A DNA stretch of 64,000 bases from Pseudomonas sp. B21-048 (GCF_024748615.1 NZ_CP087168.1:4898001-4962000); one strand, 5' to 3'; numbered from the stretch's first letter, positions 1 through 8,793 are shown. Notes: a model not told the origin generated them from the letters alone. Numbers and translations: made by a program.

Positions 1-2511
1 ACGCGGTTTGATCCGCGCCGTCGCCTCGGCCACCAGCGGATCGTCCGGCCAGTAGTGTTTCGGATACCGCCCCTTCAGATCCTTCTTCACCTCGGCATAC
101 GTACTGCGCCAGAAGTTCGCCAGATCCTGCGTCACCTGCACCGGTCGCCGCGCCGGGGACAGCAGATGCAGTTTCACCACTTGCCGGCCACCGGCAATGC
201 GCGGCGTCTCGGCCAAGCCGAACAGCTCCTGCAAACGCACCGCCAGAATCGGCGGCTGTTCGCTGTAATCCAGACGAATCGATGAGCCCGACGGCACGCT
301 CAAATGATGTGGCGCCAGCTCTTCGAGCCGTTGCGGCAACGGCCACGGCAGCAGGTTGTGAACGATGCTCGACAGGTCCAGATTGGCGAAATGACTGAGC
401 CGCGAGACTTTGCCCAGATACGGCATCAACCAGTATTCGAGATTTTTGAGCAGTGCAGCGTCGCTGACATCCGGCCATTCGCTCTGGTCCTGACCGCTGA
501 GATCCAACTGACGCAACAACGCCACCCGCGCCTGCCACTGACGCAGCTCTGGCGTCCAGGGCAAAAGTTCCAGACCTTTGCGTCGCACCAGATTCACCAA
601 CGCCTGACTGCGGGCGGTTTCATCGAGTCCGGTCAACGGCTCACGGCTGAGGATCAATTCGCCGACCTTGCGCTGACGCTCGGCTCGCAGCACGCCTTCG
701 CGCTCATCCCAATCCAATTGATCGACCACGCGCACTTGCTCGGCCAGCACCGAATCAAACAGCACCGGATCGAAATCCGTCGCCAGATAAATCCGTTCTT
801 CACGCTGGCCCTGACGACTGCCCAGATCGGCGATCACCAGCCACGGTTGCTTCATCAAGCTGTCCGCTTCAGCAAACAGCGCCGCACGACCGTTGGCCAA
901 TCGATATTCAGCGCCACCGGCCCGCCGCTGTTGGGCGACTCGATCGGGATAAGCCAACGCCAGCAACGCACCAAGCCAGCGCGGATGATCCGGATCGCCG
1001 ACCGGCTCCGACGCTTTGCCCCGCAGGTAACCGCGATACTGCCGCGCCAGTTGCCGAGCACGTTGCACGCCACCCTGAGCGCCGCGTGCGGCCCGTTCTT
1101 CGCCGGACAACAGCACCAATCGGCTGTGCAGATCCGCTCCGGCGCCACGCAAAATATCCCGCTCGCCGAGCAAGGCCGCAACATCACAGGCCATGTCGGC
1201 CAAGCCGAGCGCCTGACCACGTAACAGCAAATGCGCGATCCGTGGATGCGCCGGCAGTTCAGCCATCGCCTGACCATGACGGGTCAGCGCCTCGCCCTCC
1301 AGCGCGCCCAAACGTTCAAGCAGATCTTGAGCCTGTGCATAAGCCGCTGCGGGCGGGATGTCCAGCCAAACCAACTGACCTGGCGTCACGCCCCAACGCC
1401 CCAGTTGCAAGGCCAGCCCGGCCAGATCCGCCGAGAGAATTTCCGCACTGGCGTAAGCCGCCAGTTGTTCGTGCTGATCCTGCGACCACAACCGATAACA
1501 CACGCCGGGCTCCAGGCGCCCGGCCCGGCCCGCGCGCTGCGTGGCACTCGCTTTGGAAATGCGTTGAGTATCGAGGCGAGTCATGCCGCTGCCGGGATCG
1601 AAACGCGGCACACGCGCCAACCCCGCATCGATCACCACGCGCACACCGTTGATGGTCAGGCTGGTCTCGGCGATGTTGGTCGCCAGCACCACTTTGCGTT
1701 TGCCGGCGGGCGCCGGATCAATCGCCGCACGCTGGGCCGCCAGATCCAGTTCGCCGTGCAATGGGCAAAGCAATACAGACGTGCTCTCGCCCAGCGCATC
1801 GGCCAATTGTTGATGCACCCGACGAATCTCTGCCTGCCCTGGCAGGAACACCAGCAGGCTGCCGGTTTCATCGTTCAGCGCGTCGAGGATTGTCTGTACC
1901 ACCCTTGGCTCGATAAATTCACCGGGCTGAAACGGTCGGCCCCAGCGCATCGCCACCGGGTACATGCGACCTTCGCTGCGCAGAATCGGCGCATCGTCCA
2001 GCAACCCGGCCAGGCGTTCGCCTTCCAGGGTTGCCGACATCAAAAGGATTTTCAGTGGCTGATCGTCACGAAACAGCTCCCGGCCACTCAGACTCAGGGC
2101 CAGCGCCAGGTCGGCGTCGAGGCTGCGTTCGTGGAACTCATCGAAAATCAGCAAACCCACACCTTCAAGCGCCGGATCATCCTGCAAGCGCCGGGTGAGG
2201 ATGCCTTCGGTGACCACTTCGATGCGGGTGTTGGGACCGACTTTGCTGTCGAGACGAATGCGGTAGCCAACGGTTTCGCCGACCTTCTCACCCAGTTCAC
2301 TGGCCAAGCGCTCCGCTGCCGCCCGCGCTGCCAAGCGGCGCGGTTCGAGCATCAGAATGGTCTGCCCGGCCAGCCACGGCTCATCGAGCAAGGCCAAGGG
2401 TACACGGGTGGTTTTACCGGCACCGGGCGGCGCTTCGAGCACGGCTTCGTGGCGTGTAGCGAGGGCTTCACGCAAGGCGGGTAAAACTTCATCAATCGGC
2501 AAAGAAATCAT
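1..2511 (-). CDS. hrpB: ATP-dependent RNA helicase HrpB (C-terminal end outside the window)
   Basis: This is a DEAH-family (superfamily 2) RNA helicase of the HrpB type. The reading frame is open from an ATG at 2511 to the left edge (837 codons). HrpB proteins are about 810-845 residues, so only a few C-terminal codons are missing. Walker A (APPGAGKTT) lies at residues 27-35. The DEFH box (LIFDEFHER, DEFH at 124-127) is the variant seen in HrpB, not the plain DEAH of HrpA. The start has GGGGAG a few bases upstream, inside the arm of the inverted-repeat element described separately. The cellular role of HrpB is poorly defined. The assignment rests on the motifs and the length. Confidence 0.93.
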   Translation of the reverse strand, partial: MISLPIDEVLPALREALATRHEAVLEAPPGAGKTTRVPLALLDEPWLAGQTILMLEPRRLAARAAAERLASELGEKVGETVGYRIRLDSKVGPNTRIEVVTEGILTRRLQDDPALEGVGLLIFDEFHERSLDADLALALSLSGRELFRDDQPLKILLMSATLEGERLAGLLDDAPILRSEGRMYPVAMRWGRPFQPGEFIEPRVVQTILDALNDETGSLLVFLPGQAEIRRVHQQLADALGESTSVLLCPLHGELDLAAQRAAIDPAPAGKRKVVLATNIAETSLTINGVRVVIDAGLARVPRFDPGSGMTRLDTQRISKASATQRAGRAGRLEPGVCYRLWSQDQHEQLAAYASAEILSADLAGLALQLGRWGVTPGQLVWLDIPPAAAYAQAQDLLERLGALEGEALTRHGQAMAELPAHPRIAHLLLRGQALGLADMACDVAALLGERDILRGAGADLHSRLVLLSGEERAARGAQGGVQRARQLARQYRGYLRGKASEPVGDPDHPRWLGALLALAYPDRVAQQRRAGGAEYRLANGRAALFAEADSLMKQPWLVIADLGSRQGQREERIYLATDFDPVLFDSVLAEQVRVVDQLDWDEREGVLRAERQRKVGELILSREPLTGLDETARSQALVNLVRRKGLELLPWTPELRQWQARVALLRQLDLSGQDQSEWPDVSDAALLKNLEYWLMPYLGKVSRLSHFANLDLSSIVHNLLPWPLPQRLEELAPHHLSVPSGSSIRLDYSEQPPILAVRLQELFGLAETPRIAGGRQVVKLHLLSPARRPVQVTQDLANFWRSTYAEVKKDLKGRYPKHYWPDDPLVAEATARIKPR

Positions 2512-2521
2512 GCTGGCTCCC

Positions 2522-2778
2522 CAGGGCGTGCCCACAGTAAATTGCGAGTCGCGTTGAAGTTGTGGGCGTGCCAGGCAAGACGCGGGATGCCGGTAAGGGT
2601 CGTTTCCTTACCAAGTCCCGCAACGCAGCATGGTGCGCTCACAGCTTCAGCCCGGAGGGCCGAACCCCGATAAAATCCTTCAGCCGTCACGCGTTGTCGA
2701 TCTGGAAAAAACAACATCAATCCTCAACTATCCCAGTGGGGGTGAGACGCGGCCGCAATTTACTGTGGGCACGCCCTG
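2522..2778. repeat. 257-bp element with 25-bp perfect inverted ends, between hrpB and a lipoprotein gene
   Basis: The 349 bases between hrpB and the next gene are mostly this element. Bases 2522-2546 and 2754-2778 are perfect 25-bp inverted copies of each other. Each arm carries CGCAATTTACTGTGGGCACG on one strand or the other. The interior contains a nested hairpin: a 6-bp outer stem (2582-2587/2616-2621) and a 7-bp inner stem (2592-2598/2606-2612). I see no convincing target-site duplication and no transposase. It looks like a MITE or a pair of dispersed repeats in opposite orientation. The left arm reaches into the ribosome-binding region of hrpB. Short ORFs across it look spurious. Confidence 0.6.
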
Positions 2779-2860
2779 CCGGGGCGAGTATAACGGCGTT
2801 CGTCGCGGTCCTAATTCATATCGACGGCCCTTCGTTTCCAGATAACTCAGGAGATTTCAC

Positions 2861-3280
2861 ATGCGTGCTCCCATTCGCTTGATCGGCGGTGTACTGGTCG
2901 CGACCTTGCTGACCCAAATGACCGCCTGCGGCTCGATTTTCTACCCCGATCGTCGCGGTCAGATCGACGGCAAGATCGACCCGGCCATCGCCGCGCTGGA
3001 TGCCGTGGGTCTGCTGTTCTACATCATCCCTGGCCTGATTGCCTTCGCGGTGGACTTCGCCACGGGTGCCATTTACTTCGAACCCGGCCGGACGGCTCAG
3101 GTGGCTCCCGAAAAACTCAAGGAAGCCATTGGTGCCGACGGCAAGGTCGATAACCACAAGTTGCAGACTATTTTGGAAAGTGAACTGGGCCGCAGCTTCC
3201 CACTGGATGATCCACGCCTGATCCAGCACAAGGGCAGCACCCAGCAACTGGCCATGTTCGGCCTGCAACCGGCCGCATAA
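2861..3280 (+). CDS. small predicted lipoprotein of unknown function
   Basis: This 139-residue protein begins with a typical lipoprotein signal (hydrophobic stretch to residue 20, lipobox LTQMTAC, so Cys is at about 23). The mature part has a second hydrophobic segment (LLFYIIPGLIAFAVDFATGA, about 51-70) that could span or dip into a membrane. The C-terminal third is polar. An AGGAG lies about 8 bases before the ATG. Similar short proteins are conserved in Pseudomonas, but I do not recognise a named domain. It sits 41 bases upstream of the metal exporter gene on the same strand, so the two may be co-transcribed. Confidence 0.75.
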   Translation: MRAPIRLIGGVLVATLLTQMTACGSIFYPDRRGQIDGKIDPAIAALDAVGLLFYIIPGLIAFAVDFATGAIYFEPGRTAQVAPEKLKEAIGADGKVDNHKLQTILESELGRSFPLDDPRLIQHKGSTQQLAMFGLQPAA

Positions 3281-3321
3281 TTCGTGCGCTCGAAGGAACA
3301 CTTAAAGGAAAAGCCGCACTT

Positions 3322-4218
3322 ATGACCACCAGTACCGAACACGCCCGCCTGCTGCGGCTGGCGACGCGCGCCTCGGTGGCGGTCGCGTGCACATTGATCG
3401 TCGCCAAAGCCATCGCCTGGTGGCTGAGCGGTTCAGTGAGCATGCTCGCCGGGCTGACTGACTCAGCACTCGATGGCGTCAGCTCGCTGCTCAATCTGCT
3501 GGCCGTGCATTACGCCTTGCGCCCGGCCGACGACGATCATCGTTACGGGCATGGCAAGGCCGAATCATTGGCGGGCATGGCTCAGGCGCTGTTCATTGGC
3601 GGCAGTGCGGTGCTGATTGCCTTGCAGGCGATCGAACGGTTGAAACATCCGGAGCCGATAGGCGCGGCGTGGCTCAGCATCGGGGTGATTGTGTTCTCCC
3701 TCGCCCTGACCGTGGCCCTGCTGATGTTGCAGCATCGGGTAATCAAGGCAACCGGTTCCAACGTCGTGAGTGCCGACTCCTTGCATTACCGCTCAGACCT
3801 GCTGCTCAACGGCAGCATTCTGGTGGCGCTGGTGCTGGCCGGGTTTGGCTGGCATCAAGTCGACCCTTGGTTCGGATTGGGGATCGCCGCCTACATCCTC
3901 TGGAGCGCCATTCATATCGCCCGGGAAAGTTTTGCGGTGCTGATGGATGAAGAGCTGCCGCTGGAAGTCAGTCAGCACATGCTTGAACTGGCCTGCAGCG
4001 TACCGGGGGTTTTGGGGGCTCACGACTTGCGCACACGGATTTCCGGTAACCAGTGGTTCGTGCAGCTGCATCTGGAATTGCCGGGGAACTTGACCCTGTC
4101 GGTCGCCCACGGCATCAGCGATCAAGCCGCCGATGCGATTCACACCGCTTATCCGCGAGCCGAAGTGCTGGTGCACGCCGACCCGCAAGAAGTGGTGAAC
4201 GCCGCCAGGGCTCAGTAA
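3322..4218 (+). CDS. fieF: cation diffusion facilitator, FieF/YiiP-type Fe/Zn exporter
   Basis: This 298-residue inner-membrane CDF exporter moves divalent metal (Fe2+/Zn2+ in E. coli FieF) out of the cytoplasm by proton exchange. The transport site is recognisable: TDSALD in the second membrane segment and HYRSD in the fifth, matching the D-D-H-D tetrahedral site of YiiP. The RYGHGK loop typical of the family follows the second segment. The C-terminal cytoplasmic dimerisation domain (about 205-290) retains several His and Asp residues. Its last 7 bases overlap the end of the convergent DUF6515 gene. The substrate is inferred from the family. Confidence 0.93.
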   Translation: MTTSTEHARLLRLATRASVAVACTLIVAKAIAWWLSGSVSMLAGLTDSALDGVSSLLNLLAVHYALRPADDDHRYGHGKAESLAGMAQALFIGGSAVLIALQAIERLKHPEPIGAAWLSIGVIVFSLALTVALLMLQHRVIKATGSNVVSADSLHYRSDLLLNGSILVALVLAGFGWHQVDPWFGLGIAAYILWSAIHIARESFAVLMDEELPLEVSQHMLELACSVPGVLGAHDLRTRISGNQWFVQLHLELPGNLTLSVAHGISDQAADAIHTAYPRAEVLVHADPQEVVNAARAQ

Positions 4219-5237
4219 CTCACCTGATAACCGCGACTGCTCAGGCAGTTGCCCTGGGCCTGTCGATAGGCTTGCACCACCGACGGATCCGGTTGATAGG
4301 TGACGGCGCGGGGATCGAAACCGCTCTGTTCCACGGCCCAGCGATAGCATTCGTAACCGTCCCGACTGACCTCCTCTGGCGACTGGCCGTTGGCTGGATA
4401 CGCCACCACGTCATAACCACTGCCGACCGGTTGCGGCTGCACGGGTGGTTCGACCACGATGTAATCCCGAGTGCTCTCCTGATAGGCGTAATACGCGCCG
4501 GCTGCCAGGAACAGCAACGTGCCGCCGATCCACACTTCGCGGGCGTAATCGGGCAGGTAACTGACACGAATCCCGCGAGGCGGCTGAACCACCACGTAAC
4601 GCGGGCCTTGCGGGCGGTACCAGTAACCACCGGAATAGAAGTAATCCCGGCCACGATACGGCACGCGATAACTGCGATCCGGGAAGCGGTCGATCACGTA
4701 GCCCGGACGATACTGCGGACCGGGCCCCCAGCCACTGCCGCGTCCATCCGGGCGACCAGGCCAGCGCTGGTCGTGACGCGAGCCCGAACCGCCGGTCTGC
4801 CAGCGCTGGTTGTCATAATTGCGCGGCTGCTCGTCCTGATAGTAACCACGCCGGGGTTCCTGGGTCTGGCGCACGGTGTCGGGCCGGCCCTGGATCGGCA
4901 GATTGTTACTGGGTTGTTGCGGCGGCCGGTCCTGAGCATTGGCATCATGCAACGGTCGGCCCTGAGTATTGGGATCGTGCGGGGGACGGTTCTGACGCTC
5001 GCCACCCTGATTCTGGTCGTGGAGTTCGAACTGGCGGCTGTTGTCGCCACGAATGATTTCGTTGTTCTGCGGACGTGGCTGATTGTTACCGCGATGGCCC
5101 TGCTCATCCCCCCGATGATCCGGCCCGCGTTGCCCGCCATCAGACCCACGGTTTTGCGGCTCATCGGCAAGCGTTAGCGCAGTGACACTCACACATAGCA
5201 AACCAACACCGGCCAAACGCCAGATGCGCGACTTCAT
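4212..5237 (-). CDS. DUF6515-type secreted or membrane-anchored protein
   Basis: This is a predicted exported protein of 341 residues. After a signal peptide (hydrophobic segment about 6-23 ending in Ala) comes a long Asn/Gln/Arg/Gly/Pro-rich, probably disordered region (to about residue 165) with near-repeats such as GRPLHDANAQDRPP. The C-terminal half is aromatic-rich (GGYWYRPQGPRYVVVQPPRG), has one hydrophobic segment (TLLFLAAGAYYAY), and a conserved tail with two Cys residues. This layout fits the DUF6515 family, whose function is unknown. A GTG at 5249 is in frame, but the ATG at 5237 has AGGA at a suitable distance, so I use it. It ends inside the end of fieF. Confidence 0.75.
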   Translation of the reverse strand: MKSRIWRLAGVGLLCVSVTALTLADEPQNRGSDGGQRGPDHRGDEQGHRGNNQPRPQNNEIIRGDNSRQFELHDQNQGGERQNRPPHDPNTQGRPLHDANAQDRPPQQPSNNLPIQGRPDTVRQTQEPRRGYYQDEQPRNYDNQRWQTGGSGSRHDQRWPGRPDGRGSGWGPGPQYRPGYVIDRFPDRSYRVPYRGRDYFYSGGYWYRPQGPRYVVVQPPRGIRVSYLPDYAREVWIGGTLLFLAAGAYYAYQESTRDYIVVEPPVQPQPVGSGYDVVAYPANGQSPEEVSRDGYECYRWAVEQSGFDPRAVTYQPDPSVVQAYRQAQGNCLSSRGYQVSY

Positions 5238-5356
5238 GCTTTTCCTCACTGCGGGTTAGGGCCTGTACGTAAGACTGGGAAAGTGCAAGCCGGGTTCTGC
5301 AACAGGTTATCAGTCGCACAACTTATTTATTGAGGGTTGCCGGCAAATTGCGGGCA

Positions 5357-5385
5357 AGAAAAAAGGGAGACCCGTCGGCCTCCCC
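5357..5385 (-). terminator. intrinsic terminator on the minus strand
   Basis: On the minus strand a GGGAG/CTCCC stem closes on a GC-rich loop and is followed directly by six T residues. On the plus strand the hairpin is not followed by a T run, so it works in one direction. It does not belong to either neighbouring protein gene, which is why a small RNA is proposed. Confidence 0.65.
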
Positions 5386-5570
5386 TTGAGAACTTCGTCC
5401 GTGCTCGACGCTTATGACGTCGGCTCACCTCACGCCGTCTTCTGGACAGTGTGTAGCTCGGGGGCCGGCACATCCCCGGTGGGGGTGGCGACCGCAGCTG
5501 GCTTGATTGGGCGAGCCGCACTGGACTGTTTGTCCGAGCAGTGATTCTGGTGATAAGAATAGGCCCGAAG
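5357..5570 (-). ncRNA. candidate small RNA ending at an intrinsic terminator
   Basis: Read on the minus strand, the sequence contains a CGACG/CGTCG hairpin near 5408-5424 enclosed by a GTCC/GGAC pairing, and then a terminator with a U tract at 5357-5385. The nearest minus-strand gene upstream is rluE, on the far side of two plus-strand genes, so the terminator needs a transcript that starts in this interval. The 5' end is a guess. I do not recognise the sequence as a known Pseudomonas sRNA, and no -10/-35 could be assigned with confidence. Confidence 0.3.
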
Positions 5571-5673
5571 TGGCGACAGAGGATTGCGAAGATTGCTCAA
5601 ATAAACATCACTTGCGCAATTTTTAACTCAGGATAGATAATCCGCCGCAATAGTTATGACAAAGGCCTGATTG

Positions 5674-6153
5674 ATGAGCAAACTCGACCGATACGACCTG
5701 AGCATTTTGGCGGAATTACAGCGCGATGCGCGCATCTCCAATCAGGAGCTGGCCGAACGCATCGGCCTGTCGCCTTCGCCTTGCTCGCGACGGGTCAAGC
5801 AACTGGAAGACGATGGTTACATCACCCGCCAGGTCGCCCTGCTGGACCGCAAGATGCTCGGGCTGAGCCTGACAGCCTATGTGCTGATCGGCATGGACCG
5901 CCATACTCCCGAGCGTTTCGAGAACTTCGAAGCCGCCATTCGCACCTTGCCGCAGGTGCTGGAATGCAGCCTGGTGACGGGGATGGATGCGGATTATCAG
6001 CTCAAAGTGGTAGTGCCGGACATGGATCACTATCAGAAACTGCTGCTGGGGCATCTGACCCGGATTGAAGGGGTGACCAGCGTGCGGTCGAGTTTTGTGT
6101 TGAATCAGGTGCTCAACAGCACCGAGTTGCCGCTGACTCACCTGCGCAGCTGA
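5674..6153 (+). CDS. Lrp/AsnC family transcriptional regulator
   Basis: This 159-residue protein has the standard Lrp/AsnC plan: an N-terminal helix-turn-helix (DLSILAELQRDARISNQELAERIGLS, about 7-33, with the recognition helix SPSPCSRRVKQLE) and a C-terminal RAM/AsnC ligand-binding domain (about 65-150, with CSLVTGMDADYQLKVVV). Such proteins form octamers or dimers and sense amino acids. The effector and target genes cannot be read from the context. The neighbours are a gene-free interval and a DUF2788 gene. An in-frame TTG lies directly before the ATG. I use the ATG. Confidence 0.92.
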   Translation: MSKLDRYDLSILAELQRDARISNQELAERIGLSPSPCSRRVKQLEDDGYITRQVALLDRKMLGLSLTAYVLIGMDRHTPERFENFEAAIRTLPQVLECSLVTGMDADYQLKVVVPDMDHYQKLLLGHLTRIEGVTSVRSSFVLNQVLNSTELPLTHLRS

Positions 6154-6269
6154 GAATGCCTTCGCGGGCGACGAATAGCCGCGACACACTGCCGCAGGTC
6201 AATGCCCCGCCAATCCCCCATGGCGTATACTCCAGCGCCTTTTAGCCCCGCCCACGCTGGAGATGTTCA

Positions 6270-6479
6270 ATGGATCCTGCAGTACTCGAAGAGTGGATGA
6301 TGACTGGCCTGGTCAGCATCTTGATCATTTTCATGGGTTTCATCGTCTGGGATCTGGCGAAAAAATCCAAGGCAGGGCGCTTCGGCTCGTTCATTTTGTT
6401 CTTCGTACTGGGGCTGGGCGTGGCCGCATTCGTGATCAAAAGCGTAGTGATCGGCCTGATCGAATCCGGCACTTTATAA
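6270..6479 (+). CDS. DUF2788 small inner-membrane protein
   Basis: This 69-residue protein has two hydrophobic segments (about 12-27 and 40-62) separated by a short basic loop ([11 protein letters not shown]), matching the DUF2788 family of small gammaproteobacterial membrane proteins. Function is unknown. GGAGA lies about 7 bases before the ATG, and a TATACT sequence at 6226-6231 could be its -10 element. Its stop overlaps the end of the convergent rluE gene by 6 bases. Confidence 0.85.
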   Translation: MDPAVLEEWMMTGLVSILIIFMGFIVWDLAKKSKAGRFGSFILFFVLGLGVAAFVIKSVVIGLIESGTL

Positions 6480-7115
6480 GCGCGCCGGCACTTCCTTCCA
6501 CTGGCCCTGATCGAGCCCTTCGATCGACCAGTCACCGATCCTGACCCGTACCAGACGCAACGTCGGCAAGCCGACCGCCGCGGTCATGCGCCGTACCTGA
6601 CGGTTGCGGCCTTCGCGAATCACCAGTTCCAGCCAACTGGTCGGCACGCTTTTACGAAAGCGCACGGGCGGGTTACGTGGCCACAGCTCAGGCTCATCCA
6701 GCTGTCGCGCTTCGGCCGGCAACGTCATGCCGTCGTTCAGCTCGACGCCATCGCGCAAGCGCTGCAACTGCTCAGCGGTTGGCTCACCTTCCACTTGCAC
6801 CCAGTAAGTCTTGGCCAGTTTGTGTTTCGGGTCGGCAATTCGCGCCTGAAGCTGGCCGTCATTGGTCAGCAGCAGCAAGCCTTCACTGTCGCGGTCCAGC
6901 CGTCCTGCCGGGTAGATTCCCGGAATCTCGATGAAGTCCTTGAGCGTCGCCCGCCCTTCGCCGTCGCTGAATTGCGTCAACACATCGAAAGGTTTGTTGA
7001 ACAGAATCAGCTTCGGCTCGGCCGGCGGCGCTTTGGCGACACGGCGCGAGGCTGAAGAGGATGGCGCAGGCCTCACGCCAGGGCGGCGGGAAACGGGACG
7101 TGGAGGACGAGACAT
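6474..7115 (-). CDS. rluE: 23S rRNA pseudouridine synthase, RluE-type
   Basis: This is a RsuA/RluB/E/F-family pseudouridine synthase of 213 residues without an S4 domain, the RluE arrangement. E. coli RluE modifies U2457 of 23S rRNA. The catalytic motif [19 protein letters not shown] (catalytic Asp in GRLDRDSEG) lies at about 70-88, and the GRNRQVRRM motif lies towards the C-terminus. An Arg/Pro/Ser-rich N-terminal tail (1-33) precedes the [14 protein letters not shown] start of the domain. The E rather than F or B assignment rests on length and the missing S4 domain. Confidence 0.88.
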   Translation of the reverse strand: MSRPPRPVSRRPGVRPAPSSSASRRVAKAPPAEPKLILFNKPFDVLTQFSDGEGRATLKDFIEIPGIYPAGRLDRDSEGLLLLTNDGQLQARIADPKHKLAKTYWVQVEGEPTAEQLQRLRDGVELNDGMTLPAEARQLDEPELWPRNPPVRFRKSVPTSWLELVIREGRNRQVRRMTAAVGLPTLRLVRVRIGDWSIEGLDQGQWKEVPARL

Positions 7116-7134
7116 GGGAAAAGGAACATCTAAC

Positions 7135-7165
7135 GGTCAGGGCTGCTAATGCTAGTGCCCTGACC
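7135..7165. terminator. hairpin between amn and rluE
   Basis: GGTCAGGGC (7135-7143) pairs perfectly with GCCCTGACC (7157-7165) around a 13-base loop. It lies in the short gap downstream of amn on the minus strand. The following sequence is only modestly T-rich, so it may be a weak terminator or an mRNA 3'-end stabiliser. Confidence 0.4.
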
Positions 7166-7186
7166 GCCAAATGACCATGAGAACAA

Positions 7187-8650
7187 TCAGCGGAACGGCG
7201 GTTCGTCGAAGCTGCGCAGTTTTCGCGAGTGCAGCGAATTGAGCTCGGTGCGCAACAGATCCACCGCTTCGATGCCGATTTTCAAGTGCTGGCTGACCGC
7301 GCGTTCATAGAAGGCGTTGGCCGAACCCGGCAGTTTGATTTCGCTGTGCAACGGTTTATCCGACACACAGAGCAACGTGCCGTACGGCACCCGCAAGCGA
7401 TAACCTTGCGCGGCGATGGTGCCGCTTTCCATGTCCACCGCCACGGCGCGGGACAGGTTGATCAGCGGACGCTCCTGCGCCCAGCGCAGTTCCCAGTTAC
7501 GGTCGTCGTAGGTCAACACGGTGCCGGTACGCAGACGCTTCTTCAGCTCGTCGCCCTTCTCACCGGTGATGTTGGCCGCCGCTTGCTGCAACGCCATTTG
7601 CACTTCGGCCAGGGCCGGAATCGGAATGTTCGGCGGCACAACCCGGTCGAGAATCCCGTCGCGGCGCATGTAGGCGTGGGCCAGCACGTAGTCGCCAATG
7701 GTTTGCGACTGACGCAAGCCGCCGCAGTGGCCGATCATCAGCCAGCAATGCGGACGCAGCACGGCCAGGTGGTCGGTGATGTTCTTGGCGTTGGACGGGC
7801 CGACGCCGATGTTCACCAAGGTCACGCCATGACCGTCGCTGGCGATCAGGTGATAGGCCGGCATCTGGTAACGATGCCAGACCACGCCCGCGGCAATCGC
7901 CGACGCCTCGCCGTGGTCCATGCCCTTTTCGATGATCACGTTGCCCGGCAACACCATGCGCACAAAACGCGGATCGTTGCGCAGTTGCTCAAGACCATGA
8001 ACGATGAATTGGTCGACGTAGCGGTGATAGTTGGTCAGCAGAATCCACGGCTGCACATGGCGCCAGTCGCTGCCGGTGTAATGCACCAGTCGGCGCAGGG
8101 AGAAATCCACCCGCGCGGCGTCAAACAGGGCCAGCGGCAGCGGATCGGTGTTTTCCCAATCGTACAAGCCATCGGCGATGCCATCGGTCGCGGCCGACAA
8201 ATCCGTACTCGGGAACACTCGCGCCAGCACCGCCGCCGTGACGCCGGAGCCGGCCAGCTCATCGCCCTGCTCGACCACGTACGGATAAGGAATGTTCTGC
8301 TGACTGACGCCGACTTCCACGGTCACGGTGAAGTCGTGCATCAACGGGACAAGTTGTTCCAGCAGGTATTTGCGGAAGGCTGCCGGATGAGTGACGGTGA
8401 CGCTGTAGGTCCCCGGCAATTGAACCTTGGCATAGGCGCGAGTGGTCTGTGGGACTTCGCCCTGGCAAAGGTAGGTCAGACGCAACTCGGGATAACGAAA
8501 CAGAGCACGCTGCTCAGCGTCCGGCTCGACGCGATCCTTGAGATAACGCTTGAGCGCCTGATTCAGCGCTGTGGTTGCACGCTCGTGCAAGGCAGCAAGC
8601 CGATCCACGGCTTGCTCGGCGGTTTGAACGACAATAAACGCTTCGGTCAC
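7187..8650 (-). CDS. amn: AMP nucleosidase
   Basis: This enzyme hydrolyses AMP to adenine and ribose 5-phosphate and so adjusts adenylate pools in the cytoplasm. The C-terminal half has the nucleoside phosphorylase-like fold (GHCGGLRQSQTIGDYVLAHAY and AVDMESGTIAAQGYR, the latter bearing the purine-site Met-Glu). The N-terminal half is the AMP nucleosidase-specific domain. I place the start at a GTG (8648-8650) because AGGAAG lies 6 bases upstream, giving 487 residues. An in-frame ATG at 8686 would give 499 residues but has a poor ribosome-binding site. A hairpin lies downstream and a REP pair upstream. Confidence 0.92.
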   Translation of the reverse strand: MTEAFIVVQTAEQAVDRLAALHERATTALNQALKRYLKDRVEPDAEQRALFRYPELRLTYLCQGEVPQTTRAYAKVQLPGTYSVTVTHPAAFRKYLLEQLVPLMHDFTVTVEVGVSQQNIPYPYVVEQGDELAGSGVTAAVLARVFPSTDLSAATDGIADGLYDWENTDPLPLALFDAARVDFSLRRLVHYTGSDWRHVQPWILLTNYHRYVDQFIVHGLEQLRNDPRFVRMVLPGNVIIEKGMDHGEASAIAAGVVWHRYQMPAYHLIASDGHGVTLVNIGVGPSNAKNITDHLAVLRPHCWLMIGHCGGLRQSQTIGDYVLAHAYMRRDGILDRVVPPNIPIPALAEVQMALQQAAANITGEKGDELKKRLRTGTVLTYDDRNWELRWAQERPLINLSRAVAVDMESGTIAAQGYRLRVPYGTLLCVSDKPLHSEIKLPGSANAFYERAVSQHLKIGIEAVDLLRTELNSLHSRKLRSFDEPPFR

Positions 8651-8724
8651 GATCAGCTTCCTGTGTTCTGACTTGCAGACCTTCATCTTGCCTGCATCGT
8701 CGCTTCACGGGAACAGTGAAAAAA

Positions 8725-8793
8725 GATCGCAGCCTTCGGCAGCTCCATAGGTTCGTCGTACACCAGTACAAGGAGCTGCCGAAGGTTGCGATC
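8725..8793. repeat. REPIN (pair of inverted REP sequences)
   Basis: Two 22-base copies in inverted orientation (8725-8746 and 8772-8793) differ at one position and share the core CCTTCGGCAGCTCC. This REP type occurs throughout the P. fluorescens complex. It lies between amn and aidB. Confidence 0.85.

Larger units (their letters stand above)
5238..5673. other. gene-free interval with a terminator and a possible small RNA on the minus strand
   Basis: No credible protein gene is present in these 436 bases. On the minus strand there is a good intrinsic terminator (5357-5385), preceded by GC-rich, self-complementary sequence (for example CGACG-tcataag-CGTCG). That suggests a short untranslated RNA. 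The AT-rich part near 5600-5660 probably carries the promoter of the Lrp-type regulator. I could not pick out a clear -35/-10 pair for either transcript. Confidence 0.4.

Noticed and set aside
1231..2484. Long plus-strand frames (up to 417 codons) across the left end
   Set aside because: They lie opposite hrpB, whose motifs (Walker A, DEFH) identify the real strand.
2511..2790. Target-site duplication of the element in front of hrpB
   Set aside because: Bases flanking 2522 and 2778 do not match each other over a convincing length.
2562..2882. 106-codon and shorter ORFs in the inverted-repeat element before hrpB
   Set aside because: They are made of repeat arm sequence in both directions and lack family similarity.
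7229..8671. 480-codon open frame opposite amn
   Set aside because: The amn product is clearly homologous to AMP nucleosidase; the antisense frame has no recognisable motif.
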